Below are positions 62,031 through 64,000 of a stretch of DNA of 64,000 nucleotides, piece after piece. Each line of letters opens with the position of its first letter. Position 1 is the stretch's first letter. Made by a program: the position numbers and the translations under genes. This DNA is from Streptomyces sp. PR69 (GTDB lineage Bacteria; Actinomycetota; Actinomycetes; Streptomycetales; Streptomycetaceae), in the NCBI RefSeq assembly GCF_026420845.1, contig NZ_JAOWCB010000029.1, forward strand, positions 1-64,000. Reading direction: 5' to 3'. The notes under the pieces were generated by a model. The model had not been told where the DNA came from and did no database searches. It saw only the letters and a program-made list of their open reading frames with translations.

Positions 62031-64000
62031 TCACTGCTGGGTGTACCGCTCGATGAAGTGGACCCTGTCGAAGGTCCAATGGCCGGCCTCTCGGGCCCAG
62101 CCGCTGACGGGCGCGTTGAGCTTGCCGTCGCCCTTGGCGGTCCAGGTGTACATCTTCACCCGGCCGTCGGAGTAGCCGTACATCGCGCCGAAGTCGTCCT
62201 TGCCGTCGCCGTTGTAGTCGCCGGTGACAAACTCCAGATTCTCGCGCCACATGTTGCCGGCGGGGGTGGACCATGCCTCGGTGCGCTTCTTGAACGTGCC
62301 GTCCGCCTCGGCGGGGAAAACATGGATCGCGTCATGGCCGTCGGCGTAGTCGTACCAGGCGGCCACGTCGTCCCGGCCGTCACCGTCGAAGTCGCCGGCG
62401 AAGACCGAGGTGCGGTCGGCGGAGCCCCAGGTGGCTGACTCCCAGGAGCTGACCGGCTTGTTGAAGCCGCCCTTGGCGTCGGCCGTGAACGTCCACAGCT
62501 TGACGCTGGTGCTGCCGTAGCTGTACCAGACGGCGAGGTCGTCGCGGCCGTCGCCGTTGAAGTCGCCGACTGCCGGCTTGCCGTTCTTCTGGGTCCAGTT
62601 GCCCGCGGGGGTCGTCCAGGACGCGAACGGGTTGTTGAAGCCGCCCTTGGCGTTCGCGGTGAACGTCCACAGGGTGTCTGCGCCGTTGGCGTAGTCGTAC
62701 CAGACGGCCACGTCATCGCGGCCGTCGCCGTCGAAGTCGCCGCTGTAGAGGTCCATGCGGTCGAAGGTCCAGTTGCCGGGCGCCACGCCCCAGGAGGCGA
62801 AAGGCTCCTCGAACTTGCCGTCGCCCTTGCCCAGCCAGGTGAAGAGCTTCACACGGCCGTCCGAGTAGCCGTAGACGGCGGCCACATCCGATATGCCGTC
62901 GCCGTTGTAGTCGCCGGTGGTGCGCTTCATGTTCTCCGCCCACCAGCCTCCGGCCGCACGGGACCAGGCGGTGAAGGGGGCCTGCAGCTTGCCGTCGGAC
63001 GCGGCGGTGAAGGTATGCATCGCGTCTTGGCCGTCGGCGTAGTCGTACCAGTCGACCATGTCGCTGCGGCCGTCGCCGTTGTAGTCATGGCGGATGGCGG
63101 TGCCGCTGCTCCACATGGACGCGCCCTTGGCATCGACGATCTTCAAATCGCCTCGGTCCTGCAGCACGGCGTGGCCGCCCGGTGCAGAGGTCCTGGACTC
63201 CCACAGCGTGCTGGAGCCGTCGGCCGAGCGCACGACGAGATTGCCGCTCTCCTCAAGTCGCGCGACCGCGCCCGGGTGCCCGGCGGTGCCGGTGGACCAG
63301 AGTGTCTTGCCCGCGTTGGAGGTGATGACGAGGTTGCCGTCCGCCTTCATGGTCAGCTTGGCGGAGTTGGAGGTGAGGGTGGAGCCCGCCGTGAGGTCGG
63401 TGCCCGGAGCGAGCCGGGAACCGATGGCGATGTTGTCGACACGGGCGGATACGGCCCCCGTGCGGGTCTCGGTTTCTCCGAAGCAGCCGCCCTGCCAGGA
63501 CCGGCTGTTCACCGCGACCAGCTCGATCCGGCCGTCCTTCTCACGGAAGGCCGGACCGCCGGTGTCGCCCTTGCAGATGGCGTCGGCGTCGGTGACGCCG
63601 CTGATGGAGAGGGTTGTCCCGGCCGTCGAGCCGACGGTGAAGGCCGCGGTGTGCAGCCGGTTCGGCACCCACTCACTCTTGGTGCGGCCGTAGCCGGTCA
63701 CCTTCAGCGTCTCGCCCTCGGTGGCCGGGGTCTGCGCGAACACGACCGGGGTGATCCCGGCAGCCGGCTTCGCCAGCTTCGCCATCACTACATCGCGGTC
63801 CGCGCGGGGCACGATCTCCACGATCTCGGAGACATGGCCTCCGCCGCTGGTGAGATCGGTGCGGCCGACGGTGGCGACGGTCTTGCGGGCGGGCTTGCCG
63901 GCCGTGACCGCGTCGCCGGCCTCACTCGGATCGTCGGCGAAGCAGCTGGCGGCAGTGACGATCCACTGCGGGGCGACCAGCGCTCCCGAGCAGCTGCGCA
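62031..64000 (-). CDS. Trypsin-like pseudo-protease / lectin / FG-GAP protein (partial)
   Basis: The 5' end lies beyond 64000; 655 residues are visible. Trypsin-fold part: RSCSGALVAPQWIVTAASCFADD then RADRDVVMAKLA, then CKGDTGGPAF. Here the catalytic His of TAAHC is Ser (codon 63945-63947) and the catalytic Ser of GDSGGP is Thr (63561-63563), while the Asp is kept (RDVVMAKL). It is followed by a bulb-type lectin domain (SNSAKLTMKADGNLVITSNAGKTLWSTGTAG) and five FG-GAP/VCBS repeats with calcium-type D-x-N-x-DG loops (DYNGDGRSDMVDWYDYADG and similar). Secreted; the signal peptide would lie upstream. Probably a carbohydrate-binding or scaffold protein, not a working protease. Confidence 0.85.
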   Translation of the reverse strand, partial: RSCSGALVAPQWIVTAASCFADDPSEAGDAVTAGKPARKTVATVGRTDLTSGGGHVSEIVEIVPRADRDVVMAKLAKPAAGITPVVFAQTPATEGETLKVTGYGRTKSEWVPNRLHTAAFTVGSTAGTTLSISGVTDADAICKGDTGGPAFREKDGRIELVAVNSRSWQGGCFGETETRTGAVSARVDNIAIGSRLAPGTDLTAGSTLTSNSAKLTMKADGNLVITSNAGKTLWSTGTAGHPGAVARLEESGNLVVRSADGSSTLWESRTSAPGGHAVLQDRGDLKIVDAKGASMWSSGTAIRHDYNGDGRSDMVDWYDYADGQDAMHTFTAASDGKLQAPFTAWSRAAGGWWAENMKRTTGDYNGDGISDVAAVYGYSDGRVKLFTWLGKGDGKFEEPFASWGVAPGNWTFDRMDLYSGDFDGDGRDDVAVWYDYANGADTLWTFTANAKGGFNNPFASWTTPAGNWTQKNGKPAVGDFNGDGRDDLAVWYSYGSTSVKLWTFTADAKGGFNKPVSSWESATWGSADRTSVFAGDFDGDGRDDVAAWYDYADGHDAIHVFPAEADGTFKKRTEAWSTPAGNMWRENLEFVTGDYNGDGKDDFGAMYGYSDGRVKMYTWTAKGDGKLNAPVSGWAREAGHWTFDRVHFIERYTQQ

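Overview
The window is a chromosomal segment of a Streptomyces or very close relative. The sequence is visibly very GC-rich, with strong G/C preference at third codon positions. GTG and occasional TTG starts are common, GGAGG-type ribosome binding sites are frequent, and the content is typical of the genus: pyruvate dehydrogenase E1, the lipB/lipA pair, glnA and the eukaryotic-type glnII. From memory, the order pepA, lpd, sucB, GntR, aceE, lipB, lipA, RDD gene, glnA and glnII matches the conserved Streptomyces core; no database was searched.

Layout. 0.4-9.4 kb: leucyl aminopeptidase, then lipoamide dehydrogenase and a two-lipoyl E2, a GntR regulator, and pyruvate dehydrogenase E1 behind three palindromes. 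9.5-17.9 kb: a coupled NSS transporter plus small subunit, a broken MerR gene, a WYL regulator, and assorted SDR, GNAT, DUF4240, epimerase and FAD enzymes. 18-23.7 kb: a TPR-type regulator, lipB, lipA and three small conserved genes. 23.8-25.4 kb: glnA with paired GlnR boxes. 25.6-28.1 kb: a graveyard of broken transposases, gene tails and low-GC ORFs. 28.2-33.8 kb: katG, a divergent Fur-family regulator and a metal ABC transporter. 33.9-42.1 kb: an acyl-CoA ligase / CoA-transferase / acyl-CoA dehydrogenase set, then a coupled glycoside-hydrolase-like/MFS pair. 42.3-51.2 kb: two paralogous His-rich membrane proteins, one beside an ECF sigma factor with a His-rich tail and one beside a PepSY protein, flanking glnII and small genes. 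51.3-64 kb: an epimerase, a maltokinase-cap-like protein, a NarL-type two-component system, a DUF1996 secreted protein, a sigma-like membrane protein, a PF10118 protein with a ferredoxin-reductase-type partner, and the 3' part of a pseudo-protease/lectin/FG-GAP protein.

How it works together. The first 22 kb concentrates 2-oxoacid dehydrogenase parts (E1, E2, E3) and the two enzymes that make and attach their lipoyl cofactor. The two glutamine synthetases both have GlnR-like promoter boxes, so nitrogen supply should control both. KatG, the Fur-family protein and the metal ABC transporter form a plausible oxidative-stress/metal neighbourhood. The most novel-looking elements are the His/Met-rich membrane protein plus His-tailed ECF sigma factor (a possible metal-sensing module, with a second copy of the membrane protein beside a PepSY protein), the sigma-like domain fused to a membrane-anchored protein, and the serine-protease fold lacking catalytic His and Ser. 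Many strong hairpin terminators separate the units.
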